64,000 nucleotides of DNA from positions 222,234,331 through 222,298,330 of the forward strand of contig CM077034.1 of the NCBI GenBank assembly GCA_039090855.1. Reading direction: 5' to 3'. The notes beneath the pieces were generated by a model that saw only the letters and a program-made list of their open reading frames with translations, searched no databases and had not been told where the DNA came from. Positions 9,635 through 21,229 of this stretch are shown here, in pieces. The DNA comes from Macrothele yani (lineage: Eukaryota; Arthropoda; Arachnida; Araneae; Macrothelidae). Within the stretch, counting starts at the first letter, position 1. Each line of letters opens with the position of its first letter. A program made the position numbers and the translations under genes.

Positions 9635-10946
9635 CGCAGTGCGTCAAAGAATTTTAAGACTGGCGCTAGATTTCGGCCTACGGTGGCGCCACCAGTGTAA
9701 TCGCGAATGCGTTCTAAACCGTGACCGTCTGCTTGCTTTCTGCCAAAAGTACTGCGCAGTTGTTAAAGTAACTCAAACGAAACGGCCGTTCATTAGAGAA
9801 GTAACATTTCTTTCATGTTGAATTATTAGGATGGAACAAAGGGCTGTTATTAAATTTAACGCAAAACTTGGTAAAAGTGCCTCGGAAACGTACCAAATGA
9901 TGAAACAAGTTTACGGTAAGTTTTGTTTAAGTAGATCAAATGTTTTCCTGTGGCACAAAAGTTTTTGGACGGAAGAGAGACGATAGAAGATGATAAGCAT
10001 ACCGGAAGACCAAGTTCATCTAGGACACCTGAGATTATTGAAAAAGAGCGTGATTTCGTGGCAAACAATCGATGTGCGTCACTAAGAATGGTGGAAGAGT
10101 CTTTAAACATCAACAAAGAAAAGATTCGAACCATCCTGCATGAAGATTTGGGCAAAACAAAAGTCTGTGCTAAATTTGTTCCACACACGTTAACCAATGA
10201 ACAAAAAACAAGGAGAAGTGCACATTGCAGAGACATCATTTCAGCAGCTGAAAATGATCCAAACTTCTTAAAATCGATTGTTACAGGTGATGAAACATGG
10301 TGTTTTCAATATGATCCTAAAACAAAGCGAAAAAGTGCGGAATGGAAGTAAAAAAACTCACCACAAGCATAAAAAAACAAGAAAAGTTCCATCGAAAATC
10401 AAAACAATGCTCATTACATTCTTCGATAGTAAGGGTATTATCCACAAAGAATTTGTTCCAAGTGGACAAACAATTACTGGTGAGTTTTATTTAAATGTTT
10501 TGAGGGGTTTGATGGACAGAATTCGTTGCATTCGTCCAGAATATCGGGATGAAAACAGTTGGTGTTTGGTGCACGATAATGCACCCAGTCACACCTCACT
10601 TCTTGTCCGTAGATGTTTGGCGAAAAATAATGTCTGTGTGTTGAATCATCCACTGTATTCGCCTGATTTAGCACCCTGCGACTTTTCTTTATTCCCAAAA
10701 CTTAAAATGATGTTAAAAGGGTGTTATTTTGATGATATTTCGACCATACAAACAGCTTCGACGCATGCTTTGGAGGCAATTCCGCAAAGTGAACTGGAGC
10801 AGGCATTCGAATCATTATTAAATCGCTGTAACAAGTGTATTGAAGCCGGAGGGACTTATTTTGAATAACAAACCAAAACAAATTATAATTTCTTGTTTCT
10901 ATTTCATTTTACAGACCCAGTCTTGAAAATTCTTTGCCACACTATG
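9635..10946 (+). mobile_element. mariner element, family M1 copy 1, DD34D
   Basis: TIRs start CGCAGTGCGTCAAAGAATTT and end with the reverse complement at 10946, with a few mismatches. TA flanks lie at 9633-9634 and 10947-10948. A second, very similar copy in the same orientation lies at 55903-57164. Confidence 0.9.
9831..10868 (+). pseudogene. mariner transposase, family M1 copy 1, two frameshifts
   Basis: It starts MEQRAVIKFNAKLGKSASET and ends EAGGTYFE. Frames change near 9960 (after VFLWHK) and near 10340 (after KSAEWK). Catalytic motifs are VTGDETWCFQYD, VHDNAPSHTS and YSPDLAPCDF, 34 residues between the second and third D. The segment GRPSSSRTPEIIE is the linker after the helix-turn-helix. 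Comparing with copy 2 shows where each is broken; for example the LVHDNAPSH region is better kept here. Confidence 0.88.
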
Positions 10947-10948
10947 TA

Positions 10949-12042
10949 GGTTCTTTTGCATCCAGTCGAGTTGAACTCGATCACTGAAATACTGGAACAT
11001 GTAGTCGGCAATTACTTAATATCTAAGACAAAGAGTGACTCCATTAAATAGTCCTTTGTTAAATGTAACAAAATTTAATAAGTGAAAAACAAACTCTGTT
11101 TGGTTAGCTATCTCCACGTGCCAACAGATTTCCAGATGGCGAACACTTTACTATCTTGGAAATATACCGGAAAACCCTGTGCCACGTTTAATGGTGGTCT
11201 TTCCGTCTAATACCGGTCGATCTCTGATCGCCGAAAAACCCTGACTATTCCGCCAGCTAAAACATAAATCCCCGAGAGGCCTAACCGACACTCCCGGCTC
11301 GAACATACCGTTTGTCAAAGAAAAATCCTGATCCTCATATATATTAGACCACTCACCGTCCGACTACGTTGAAGGCGAGACACCAGAAGCATCCTGAGTG
11401 AACGTGTCGCTCCCTTTTATAGCCTTTTTTCTCCCCCCTGCTTCTGAATCCTGTTTCTTTTGCGTTTGCCTCTCTCTGGGAGTGGTGACCTTGCATCTAT
11501 AAATCAGACCCAGTGGTCAAGGTCAACAGGTGCTGCTAGGCACATGCCTGACTCGACAGTCCCTAATATGGCGTACAAAAGAAATGCGCCATGTGTCTTC
11601 CATGTGCGTTGGAATTTGCCTTGCATTACACTTGAAATAATAAATTGATACAGAATAGGCTACCACATGAAAATAATTATTGGGAGCTTGACTCTGTCAT
11701 CGTACTGCCGGGATGCACAAAAACTTCCCAACCACATTTCTGAAACAACTCGGCCATGCATTGGACCATGTGTGGTCTCATTATTGCTCACCAGTAGAAC
11801 ACCTCTGCTCATCAAGTCTTCTGTGCCAGATTAAGTGGATCAACATGCCAACTCTCCAGATTTAGGCAGGAGACTCCGTATTTTCAGCCCGCCCTCCAGA
11901 AGAATGTCAAATTCTCCTGATTTTCACCAAGAATTAGCCATTACGATGGTCGAAATTCCATTAACCACCGTGATTTCAAACCGCCTGTGAAATCTTTTTC
12001 TTTCTGTGTCGATACAAAGCAGCATTACAGTGATCAGTTTCG
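10949..12042. other. Gene-free stretch
   Basis: No supported gene. GC content is locally higher at 11100-11560, but I see no repeat or TIR. Confidence 0.5.
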
Positions 12043-12199
12043 TACAAAGGTCCGGTCAATAAGTAATGCACAATCGCCTGTAACTCCCCAGTTTTCGAAG
12101 ATTAGGTCGTGAAAGTTGGTGGGTAGGACCTTTATTCTAGTAGCTTCCAAATGATCATTAACAGTTTCTTTTCTTTGGAGGTGAAGCGTAATGGATGGT

Positions 12200-12460
12200 G
12201 AAATGGACACCCTACTACATCAACTGTTGGGAATGCAGTTTCTCTACAAATCTGGGGATAGCTCATCCATGTTGATCCACAGATAATTGTTGCCATTGTA
12301 TGGTGAGACAACAATGCATCGCAGTAATGTGCAGCGATGGTTGCAGAGGTTCCAGAGAGGTGATTTCAGCAATCAGGATAAACTATGATGCAGCAGATCG
12401 ACCACTGTGACAACCACTGCAACTGAGGAAGCCATTGAGAAGCTGATTCAGGATAAGAGA
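12200..12460 (+). pseudogene. mariner transposase, N-terminal remnant
   Basis: The translation HRSNVQRWLQRFQRGDFSNQ, then RSTTVTTTATEEAIEKLIQD, corresponds to the helix-turn-helix and linker of mariner (NVQRWFKRF..GDFS, RPTTVTT). The last codons (IQDKRCITT) run straight into the 31-bp array. Confidence 0.75.
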
Positions 12461-13612
12461 TGCATCACCACTTCCCATTCAGGATAACAGATGCATCACC
12501 ACTTCCCATTCAGGATAACAGATGCATCACCACTTCCCATTCAGGATAACAGATGCATCACCCCTTTCCATTCAGGATAACAGATGCATCATCACTTCCC
12601 ATTCAGGAAGTCAGATGCATCACCACTTTCCATTCAGGATAACAGATGCATCACCACTTCCCATTCAGGATAACAGATGCATCACCACTTCCCATTCAGG
12701 ATAACAGATGCATCACCACTTCCCATTCAGGATAACAGATGCATCACCATTCAGGATAACAGATGCATCACCCCTTTCCATTCAGGATAACAGATGCATC
12801 ATCACTTCCCATTCAGGAAGTCAGATGCATCACCACTTCCCATTCAGGATAACAGATGCATCACCACTTCCCATTCAGGATAACAGATGCATCACCACTT
12901 CCCATTCAGGATAACAGATGCATCACCACTTCCCATTCAGCATAACAGATGCATCACCACTTCCCATTCAGGATAACAGATGCATCACCCCTTTCCATTC
13001 AGGATAACAAATGCATCACCCCTTCCCATTCAGGAAGTCAGATGCATCACCACTTCCCATTCAGGATAACAGATGCATCACCACTTCCCATTCAGCATAA
13101 CAGATGCATCACCACTTCCCATTCAGGATAACAAATGCATCACCACTTCCCATTCAGGATAACAGATGCATCACCACTTCCTATTCAGGATAACAGATGC
13201 ATCACCACTTCCCATTCAGGATAACAGATGCATCACCACTTTCCATTCAGGATAACAGATGCATCACCACTTCCCATTCAGCATAACAGATGCATCACCA
13301 CTTCCCATTCAGGATAACAGATGCATCACCCCTTTCCATTCAGGATAACAAATGCATCACCCCTTCCCATTCAGGAAGTCAGATGCATCACCACTTCCCA
13401 TTCAGGATAACAGATGCATCACCACTTCCCATTCAGCATAACAGATGCATCACCACTTCCCATTCAGGATAACAAATGCATCACCACTTCCCATTCAGGA
13501 TAACAGATGCATCACCACTTCCTATTCAGGATAACAGATGCATCACCACTTCCCATTCAGGATAACAGATGCATCCACTTCCCATTCAGGATAACAGATG
13601 CATCACCACTTC
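12455..13612 (+). repeat. 31-bp minisatellite, ~37 units, inside the mariner gene
   Basis: The unit is AGGATAACAGATGCATCACC + ACTTCCCATTC. The first unit differs by one base and is the transposase coding sequence itself (GATAAGAGATGCATCACC, reading DKRCIT), so the array grew from the gene. A higher-order step of 341 bp (11 units) repeats the variant pattern, for example 12949-13131 against 13290-13472. Frames stay open by chance; these are not proteins. Confidence 0.92.
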
Positions 13613-14060
13613 CCAACCTATGAACCGCCTTGGCATGTCAAAGGGAAATGTTTGAACAGTGGTAGAAAGCTTAGGATACCGGAAAAGCTGTGCTCATTGG
13701 GTACCACTGCTCCTCAGAAAAGAGATGAAGGAATTCGGAAAGAGGTGGATGATGATCTGCTTGAACATTTCGCTGGTGACTTCCCACAATGCAATGTTTT
13801 CATGGTGTGATAACAGGTGATGAAACCTGGCTGTTTTGTTATGACCCACAGAGCAAACGTCAGTCAATGGAGTGGAAGCATGTGGGATCACTGCGGAAGA
13901 AGGTGCGACTTTGAAGGTCATCAAACAAATTTATAGCCACATTTTTTTGGGGATCGTCAGGGCGTCATCTTCATCTACTTCCTGGAAAGTGGGGCCATCA
14001 TTTCCAAAGAGCATTATTGTTCATCCTTGGAGAAGCTCAGGCATGCCAACAGAACTAATA
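13613..14060 (+). pseudogene. mariner transposase, middle part with first catalytic D
   Basis: Readable in shifted frames: GMSRLSMSKGNV-like sequence, VPLLLRKEMKE, then VITGDETWLFCYDPQSKRQS and MEWKHVGS (first D in GDETW). The stretch EKLRHANRT just before 14060 continues as KRPHLQ at 15184, across the nested element. Confidence 0.75.
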
Positions 14061-15181
14061 GAGGGTGTCTACTAGTCATGAAAGTCATGAAAAAGTAATG
14101 AAATTGAGTGGGTGGTCATGAATTTTTTTTTTTTTTATCAGCACCTGAGTGAAGACAAATTTGCGAACCTAAAAGAAACACGAACCGGCACTCTTATAAA
14201 CTGGCGTTTAGTCGATGACCCATGACATATATATAAAAAAACATATAACTTCATCAAAAGCTGATGTTGTGAAGAGGGAAGATTTGGAATTTTGTGAATC
14301 TTCTAAAAAACAACTGAAACAATTCAATCCTAAGGAGGACAAACTTGATCACTTCCTGATAAATTTACTACAAAGTGCGAACCATGTCTTTATCAAGTTC
14401 TTACAGAAGCTGCTATGCATGTTTCATGGCAATGCTGCAGTTGAAAGAGGCTTTTCTGCTAACAAAGAACTTTTAATACAAAACTTAGAAGAAGATGCAG
14501 TTGTTGCAGAAAGAAGTGTTTACAGTGCAATACTATCGTTAGGTGGTTTAGCTAATAGTGAGAAAGAACTGAATGGGGATATCACAAAATCAATGATATT
14601 AGCTGTCAAAAATGTCCCTAAATTTTGTACATTCATAGATTTTTTGTATTGTCTTAGTAAAAACTTGTAAGTTTTTACAGCATTACCATGTTAAAAGAAT
14701 TTGTGTATTAATAGATATAATGATAAATATTTATAAAAATAGCCATACCCCATCCTAGATGAGAGTTGAATGTTTTTATTTCTTTAAACACATAGAATTT
14801 GGTGAATGGGATAGTGCAAGCCATATATAATTACATTATTCATGTTAAGCAATTTTAGTGACATAAGAATTACATTCAGCTTTCATCTCAACTGACTTTC
14901 AGGTAGGGGTTCATTAAAAACATCCCCCTCCCCCCACCGCATAGTTATTTTAGCAGCAATGATATTTAGACACATCAGTTTTGCCTAAACTATTGTGAAA
15001 TGGAATTAATTTCAGTGTTTGTAAAAATAAAAAATAACCTGGGATCTCAAGCCAAGGGTACTAGATTATGAGTGTAGAATGGTTGTCATTGTACCACGCA
15101 TTGTCGAGAAGTCATGAATTTAACTGAAGATGTCATGGAAAAGTCATGAATTTGGTTCATTGGAAATCAGCAGACACCCTG
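14061..15181 (+). mobile_element. TIR element with 5-bp duplication, nested in the mariner
   Basis: The ends are GAGGGTGTCTACTAGTC and (reverse complement) CAGGGTGTCTGCTGATT. Flanking pentamers TAATA (14056-14060) and TAAGA (15182-15186) match at four of five bases; removing one copy restores the mariner frame to RTKRPHL, the family consensus. TCATGAAA-type repeats line both ends. It encodes a hAT-like dimerisation domain. I infer a hAT branch with 5-bp duplications. Confidence 0.6.
14215..14670 (+). pseudogene. hAT-like C-terminal dimerisation domain
   Basis: About 151 codons. The key motif is FHGNAAVERGFSANKELL, equivalent to the S/N..ERxFS core of the hAT dimerisation region that builds the transposase oligomer. 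The rest (ILSLGGLANSEKEL) is charged and helical. RNase H-like catalytic parts and the BED finger are missing, so this is a deletion derivative. Confidence 0.65.
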
Positions 15182-15454
15182 TAAGAGACCACACTTGCAA
15201 GCCGAGGACATCAAACTTCATCATGATAATGCGAGAACTCACACTGCACAGATGACAGTGCAGAAATGTGACTCGATTGGGCTGGACGATGGTGCCACAA
15301 CCACAATACAGCCCAGACTTGTTACCACCTGATTTTTATCTGTTTGATCATCTGAAGGCACGTCTACATGGGAAAGCATTTCAGAGTGACACATAACTTA
15401 TTGCATGTGTCAGAAAATGGTGTGATAACCAACATCTGGAGGTTTACCAATGTG
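15182..15454 (+). pseudogene. mariner transposase, second and third catalytic D
   Basis: IKLHHDNARTHTAQ (second D) is followed, after a frame change, by QYSPDLLPPDFYLFDHLKAR (third D). Downstream codons lead into the 83-bp array. Confidence 0.75.
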
Positions 15455-16750
15455 TGTTCTTGTCATGAAAACAATGTTGGCTGCAATGTAATGAAGCCAA
15501 TGGATCCTACATTGCGTGACTTATCTCTATCAACATGCCTTCTTGTCATGGAAACAATGCTGGCTGCTATGTAGTGAAGCCAATGGATCCTACATTGAGT
15601 GACTTATCTCTATCAACATGCCTTCTTGTCATGGAAACAATGCTGGCTGCAATGTAGTGAAGCCAATGGATCCTACATTGAGTGACTTATCTGTATCAAC
15701 ATGCCTTCTTGTCATGGAAACAATGCTGGCTGCTATGTAGTTAAGCCAATGGATCTTACATTGAGTGACTTATCTCTATCAACATGCCTTCTTGTCATGG
15801 AAACAATGTTGGCTGCTATGTAGTGAAGCCAATGGATCCTACATTGAGTGACTTATCTCTATCAACATGCCTTCTTGTCATGAAAACAACTTTGGCTGCA
15901 ATGTAATGAAGCCAATGGATCCTACATTGAGTGACATATCTGTATCAACATGCCTTCTTGTCATGGAAACAATGCTGGTTGCTATGTAGTGAAGCCAATG
16001 GATCCTACATTGAGTGACTTATCTCTATCAACATGCCTTCTTGTCATGGAAACAACACTGGCTGCTATGTAGTGAAGCCAATGGATCCTACATTGAGTGA
16101 CTTATTTCTATCAACATGCCTTCTTGTCATGGAAACAACACTGGCTGCTATGTAATGAAGCCAATGGATCCTAAATTGAGTGACTTATCTCTATCAACAT
16201 GCCTTCTTGTCACGGAAACAATGCTGGCTGCAATGTAATGAAGCCAGTGAATCCTACATTGAGTGACTTATCTCTATCAACATGCCTTCTTGTCACAGAA
16301 ACAATGCTGGCTGCAATGTAATGAAGCCAGTGAATCCTACATTGAGTGACTTATCTCTATCAACATGCCTTCTTGTCATAGAAACAATGCTGGTTGCTAT
16401 GTAGTGAAGCCAATGGATCTTACATTGAGTGACTTATCTCTATCAACATGTCTTCTTGTCATGTAAACAATGCTGGCTGCTATGTAGTGAAGCCAATGGA
16501 TCCTACATTGAGTGACTTATCTCTATCAACATGCCTTCTTGTCATGGAAACAATGCTGGCTGCAATGTAGTGAAGCCAATGGATCCTACATTGAGTGACT
16601 TATCTCTTCTTGTCATGGAAACAATGCTGGCTGCAATGTAGTGAAGCCAATGGATCCTACATTGAGTGACTTATCTCTTCTTGTCATGGAAACAATGCTG
16701 GCTACAATGTAGTGAAGCCAATGGATCCTACATTGAGTGACTTATCTCTA
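15455..16750 (+). repeat. 83-bp minisatellite, ~15 units, at the end of the mariner gene
   Basis: Units such as those at 15541 and 15624 are 83 bp apart; the last two are shortened. Each contains GAAGCCAATGGATCCTACAT, which reads EANGSYI before a stop, resembling the C-terminal end of mariner transposases (for example NGDYVE). I infer that this array also came from the host transposon. Confidence 0.85.
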
Positions 16751-16873
16751 AAGCCAAAGGTTGCTACCCACCAACTTTCATGATTCAACCTTTGAAAACT
16801 GAGGAGTTATAGACGATTGTGCGTTACTTATTGACCGACCTTTGTACTTTTCCTCTCCTATCTGCAAAAAGAT

Positions 16874-16930
16874 AGCCTCCCCGGTGGTGCTAGTGGTCTA
16901 AGCGCTCGGATCTGACCAATCATCAGAGAT
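16874..16930 (+). mobile_element. SINE head fragment
   Basis: CCCCGGTGGTGCTAGTGGTC and the following TAAGCGCTCGGATCTGA match the box A part of the SINE at 4144; the rest is missing. Confidence 0.55.
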
Positions 16931-16994
16931 GTGTCAAAAAAAATGTGCCTTAAAAAAAAATTCTTCCAGTCCAATTATCATACAAATCCTTCAG

Positions 16995-17883
16995 CAAAGA
17001 ACTCACCCGCTGTAGCACTAGAGTGCCAGGGAGTTTCAGCAATTGATTGACAGATGGGAGCTTCCCTTCCTTCTCCTTGCTGTTCAGTCTTTCAAACCCT
17101 CACCTCAACAGAGCCATGCTCTGGCACTAGAGTGCCAGGGAGTTTCAGTAATTGATTGACAGATGGGAGCTTCCCTGCCTTCTCCTTGCAGTTCAGTCTT
17201 TCAACCCCTTGCCTCAACAGAGCCATGCTCTGGCACTAGAATGCCTGGGAGGGTCAGTAATTGATTGACAGATGGGAGCTTCCCTGCCTTCTCCTTGCAG
17301 TTCAGTCTTTCAACCCCTCGCCTCAACAGAGCCATGCTCTGGCACTAGAATGCCTGGGAGGGTCAGTAATTGATTGACAGATGGGAGCTTCCCTGCCTTC
17401 TCCTTGCAGTTCAGTCTTTCAAACCCTCACCTCAACAGAGCCATGCTCTGGCACTAGAATGCCAGGGAGTTTCAGTAATTGATTGACGGATGGGAGCTTC
17501 CCTGCTTTCTCCTTGCAGTTTAGTCTTTCAACCCCTCGCCTCAACAGAGACATGCTCTGGCACTAGAATGCCTGGGAGTGTCAGTAATTGATTGAGAGAA
17601 GGGAGCTTCCCTGCCTTCTCCTTGCAGTTCAGTCTTTCAACCCCTCTCCTTAACACATCCATGCTCTGGCACTAGAATGCCTGGGAGTTTCAGTAATTGA
17701 CTGACAGATGGGAGCTTCCCTGCCTTCTCCTTGCAGTTCAGTCTTTCAACCCCTTGCCTCAACAGAGCCATGCTTTGGCACTAGAATGCCTGAGAGGGTC
17801 AGTAATTGATTGACAGATGGGAGCTTCCCTGCCTTCTCCTTGCAGTTCAGTCTTTCAATCCCTCGCCTCAACAGAGCCATGCT
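16995..17883 (+). repeat. 109-bp tandem array, ~8 units
   Basis: Starts of CTGGCACTAG recur at 17121, 17230, 17339, 17448, 17557, 17666 and 17775, a constant 109 bp. Units differ by scattered substitutions. The last unit is cut off and joined directly to the 48-bp array. Confidence 0.95.
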
Positions 17884-18428
17884 AACAGGCCGGTCATTGT
17901 TAATAAAATAAACCAACTAGGGGCAAGGGGTAACAGGCCAGTCATATTTAATAAAATAAACCAACTGGGGGCAAGGGGTAACAGGCCGGTCATATTTAAT
18001 AAAATAAACCAACTAAGGGCAAGGGGTAACAGGCCGGTCATTGTTAATAAAATAAACCAACTGGGGGCAAGGGGTAACAGGCCGGTCATTGTTAATAAAA
18101 TAAACCAACTGGGGGCAAGGGGTAACAGGCCGGTCATTGTTAATAAAATAAACCAACTGGGGGCAAGGGGTAACAGGCCGGTCATTGTTAATAAAATAAA
18201 CCAACTGGGGGCAAGGGGTAACAGGCCGGTCATTGTTAATAAAATAAACCAACTGGGGGCAAGGGGTAACAGGCCGGTCATTGTTAATAAAATAAACCAA
18301 CTGGGGGCAAGGGGTAACAGGCCGGTAGATTGTTAATAAAATAAACCAACTGGGGGCAAGGGGTAACAGGCCTGTCATTGTTAATAAAATAAACCAACTA
18401 GGGGCAAGGGGCAACAGGCCAGTCATTG
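17884..18428 (+). repeat. 48-bp tandem array, ~11 units
   Basis: The unit begins AACAGGCCGGTCATTGTTAA and ends GGGGCAAGGGGT; 48 bp equals 16 codons, so long frames stay open on both strands. The inner units are almost identical, the outer ones diverged. A repetitive protein is unlikely because reading frames on both strands are equally open. Confidence 0.95.
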
Positions 18429-18477
18429 AAGGTATGCCCGTCCTAGCTAAGATTAATGGTCTGAACTTACAAAAATA

Positions 18478-20023
18478 CACTACTGGTGTGCAAAAATTAA
18501 GGACGAAGAGGAGAAATTAGCATAACAGCGGAACGAGCAGGCAGAACGTACCGAAAGACCGCTCAGGAGATAGACTATGGTTCGGTACGGTAGGGCATGT
18601 GCATATATGCAGCATGCGGCATGACGTAGTGGGAGGGGAGTGTCGGAAGAACATAAAGCACACGGGCGGTGTACGCTCAGCAATTCGTTGAAAGCTATTG
18701 CACGGTGTACATCGGTTTGAACGACGTCCAGTTGCTGCCACTGTGTGATTTGGCCAACAGGCAATCCAGTAGACAACATCTAGATGACTTTACCCAAGGT
18801 CGGTCATTAAGAAGTTGGAAGAAGGTCGAAGTGTGGCCGAGGAGTTCGGGATCGCTCACAGCATCATTTCACGAGCTTGGAGAGCATTTCAAACGACAGG
18901 AACAGCTGTCCGAGAGTTTAGCAGTGGTCGTCCACGAGCAACCACGGCGGCGGACGACCGGTATATTGTCCTACAGGCAAGAAGAGACAGACGGCAGACA
19001 TCGGGAGAAATCGCAAGGCACAGGCAACAAACAACTGGACGTCCGTTATCGCGTTTTACCGTGGCCAGGAAGCTACACAAAGGTGGTCTATTTGCATGAC
19101 GACCAGTACGGTGTGTACCATTAACGCCTGCTCGTCAGATACGGCGGTTTCTGTGATGCCAGGAACACAAGAACTGGACACATCAGCAATGGGGTCGAGT
19201 TCTCTTTACGGATGAGAGCTGATTTAGTCTGACAAGCGATTCTGGACGTATACACATCTAGAGAGAGCAAGGAACACGCAATCAAATCTCCAACATCATC
19301 AAAAAGGGCCGGTTTGGATGTAGCGGAGTTCTCGTTAAGGGCGGTATCATGCTTGGTTGCCGTACTGACCTCCACATCTTCCAAGGAGGTTCAGTCACTG
19401 GTGTCCGCTATTGTACCGAGGTTCTCCTGCCTCACGTGCGTCTGCTTAGAGGTGCTGTGGGTCCTGAGTTCCTCTTCATGGGCGACAACGCTACACCTCA
19501 TCGTACAGTGGCTGTCGCAGAGCTGTTGGACAGTGAAGATATTCAACGCATGGATTGGCCTGCAAGGTCCCCGGACCTAAATCCAATCGAACACATGTGG
19601 GACCTTCTCGGGAGATGCTTGGCAGCACGTCACCAGCCGCCAGCAATGATTCCGCAGCTGCGATTGGCACTACAAGAGGACTGGGTGGCGATGCCCCAAC
19701 AACTCCTTGACAACCTCGTCCTCAGCATGGACAGACGTTGTAAATCCTGCAACGCAGTCAGTGGTGATCATATCCCCTACTAAAGACTGGAATTTTCTTG
19801 GCAGCTGCCTGTCACTTGGACGTTTCTGTCTTCTGTCCAGTTGTGCTTGAAGCTACCTTTTCAATAAAGTGCCTTTGTATCCTTTGGATTCCTTGTTTGG
19901 ACGGTTTTGCTCACTTGTCCCATATTCTTACATCTTGGGGATCTTATGGTATGATTTGAGTCGATGTGGAGCACGACGTTACATTCGAAAAACCGTCTCG
20001 TCCTTAATTTTTGCACGCCAGTA
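18478..20023 (+). mobile_element. Tc1-type element, DD34E
   Basis: TIRs share TACTGGTGTGCAAAAATTAA (18481-18500) with the reverse complement ending at 20023, then GGACGA. TA flanks are likely at 18476-18477 and 20024-20025, though the outermost three bases differ. Length is about 1.55 kb. Confidence 0.85.
18776..19783 (+). pseudogene. Tc1-type transposase with frameshifts and a stop
   Basis: The N-terminal part is split between two frames (HLDDFTQGRS, then EEGRSVAEEFGIAHSIISRA and FSSGRPRATTAADDRY, the GRPR AT-hook-like linker). The first catalytic region reads FTDES, then a TGA in place of the next codon. The C-terminal half is open from 19349: FMGDNATPHRT (second D) and SPDLNPIEHMW (E), 34 residues apart. 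It ends at 19783. Confidence 0.85.
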
Positions 20024-20489
20024 TACCTACCTACTTACTGACTGACAGACAATACACACATATGATAATTCGGGTTTAAAAAGTCCTTGAAAAGTGCTTG
20101 AATTTATTTTGCTTGGAAGAGTACGAACCTTGATGTATCCGCAAATTTCCTATTTTTTCCTATTTTTGCCAAATTTCTATTATAATTTTTAGATTATTTT
20201 TCATGTTTAAAGAATTTTACTAGTGCCTTCATTAGAACTTATGCAAAAAATATACCACAAAATAATCCTAGTCCAAACCAGAACTTTAAACCTTGAATTA
20301 CCCCTCAAGGTTTTTCATCATGAAGGATTATCGAACAAGCTCGACTGGTAATTCCAGGTCACATGCACTCTGCTGAAGAAGCACGTGTGATATTTCGTCA
20401 TTTCCACCCCCAGTACACACACTCCACTACTGTTGAATGACCTTGGTGACTTGTTGCACTAGTAAACTGTAAACCGGATGTCATCAATT

Positions 20490-21060
20490 GGAGTGCAGAT
20501 GCGGGTCCAGAACACGTCTTTGGCCAGACTAACTCTCGGTGGTACCCGCCACCCCCTCTGGGATCAGGCTCGTGTCCTGTCTACCCATCAAGATACACCC
20601 TCAGTTCTTTTAACCGAAAGCTTATGTATCTTCGTGCATAGAGCTAGGTGTTGCAATGACACGTACCCATGCAAAGTTCCACAGTCATGGAGAGATTTAT
20701 TTCCAAGCATGTCAACAGCGTCGCTACCTTACTAATGGCGAGTTTTCCTATACACCATTTACTGTTACTTAATGCCCGGCTTCCCTTGAGACTTTGTGGG
20801 GGAGTGCACTGATGGACATGTGGAGCATGGTCCTGATTGTCGTTTTACGTAACCTTGCGTTTGCTGCTGTGTATATACTATACTGGGACACAACATCACA
20901 TTTTGTCTGATGATGAGAGCATAGTGCTCTCGAAAGATCTTACTTTTACCTGCACTTATATATTTTTAGGATTTTAGTAAAGATTTTAAGTGTTGGGTGA
21001 GTTTTGTATTATTTTAAGTAATTTTATGTGCATAGACGGTATTTTAGAATTTTCCTTTCA
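20490..21060 (+). mobile_element. 571-bp hammerhead-bearing insertion with 10-bp target duplication
   Basis: GTCATCAATT is present at 20480-20489 and again at 21061-21070, and the homologous hAT copy near 60160-60170 lacks the insert, so the ends are firm. The insert has no TIRs and no poly-A. It carries a well-formed hammerhead-type motif at 20907. No protein family is recognised in its open frames. It may be a 5'-truncated PLE or a small non-autonomous relative. Confidence 0.7.
20900..20950 (+). ncRNA. Hammerhead-type ribozyme motif
   Basis: CTGATGA (20907-20913), unpaired T, stem II GAGAGCA/TGCTCTC (7 bp, perfect, loop TAG), GAAA (20932-20935), then GATCTTAC. It has the best core and stem II in the window. 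Confidence 0.65.
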
Positions 21061-21229
21061 GTCATCAATTATATTAGTAGTTTTAGTGGGGAAAAGCAGC
21101 TCACAGAAAAGAGTGTTTGAGTTTCTCAGACACTTAGCTTAGAAAAATTTTGTACTTTCGTGTGATTATTTAGTCTACAAAATATCTAGATATTATTTGT
21201 TAATTTTGAGGATAAGCCACGTAAGTAAA

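Larger units (their letters stand above)
12045..16844 (+). mobile_element. 4.8-kb mariner swollen by two satellites and a nested element
   Basis: The TIRs match over about 30 bp and more loosely to about 85 bp (left CAAAGGTCCGGTCAATAAGT, right end reads CAAAGGTCGGTCAATAAGTA on the minus strand). TA flanks lie at 12043-12044 and 16845-16846. Inside, in order: transposase N-terminal part, 31-bp array, transposase middle, nested TIR element 14061-15181, transposase third catalytic region, 83-bp array, right TIR. Without the insertions it would be an ordinary mariner of about 1.3 kb. Confidence 0.85.

Noticed and set aside
12455..13612. CRISPR-like array
   Set aside because: The 31-bp units are contiguous with no unique spacers, and the DNA is eukaryotic.
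17806..18480. Long repetitive reading frames over the 48-bp array on both strands
   Set aside because: A 48-bp unit without stops stays open automatically; both strands are equally open and flanks show no gene signals.
20478..20735. 85-codon frame at the start of the 571-bp insertion
   Set aside because: It begins before the insertion boundary at 20490, so it spans a junction, and has no recognised motif.
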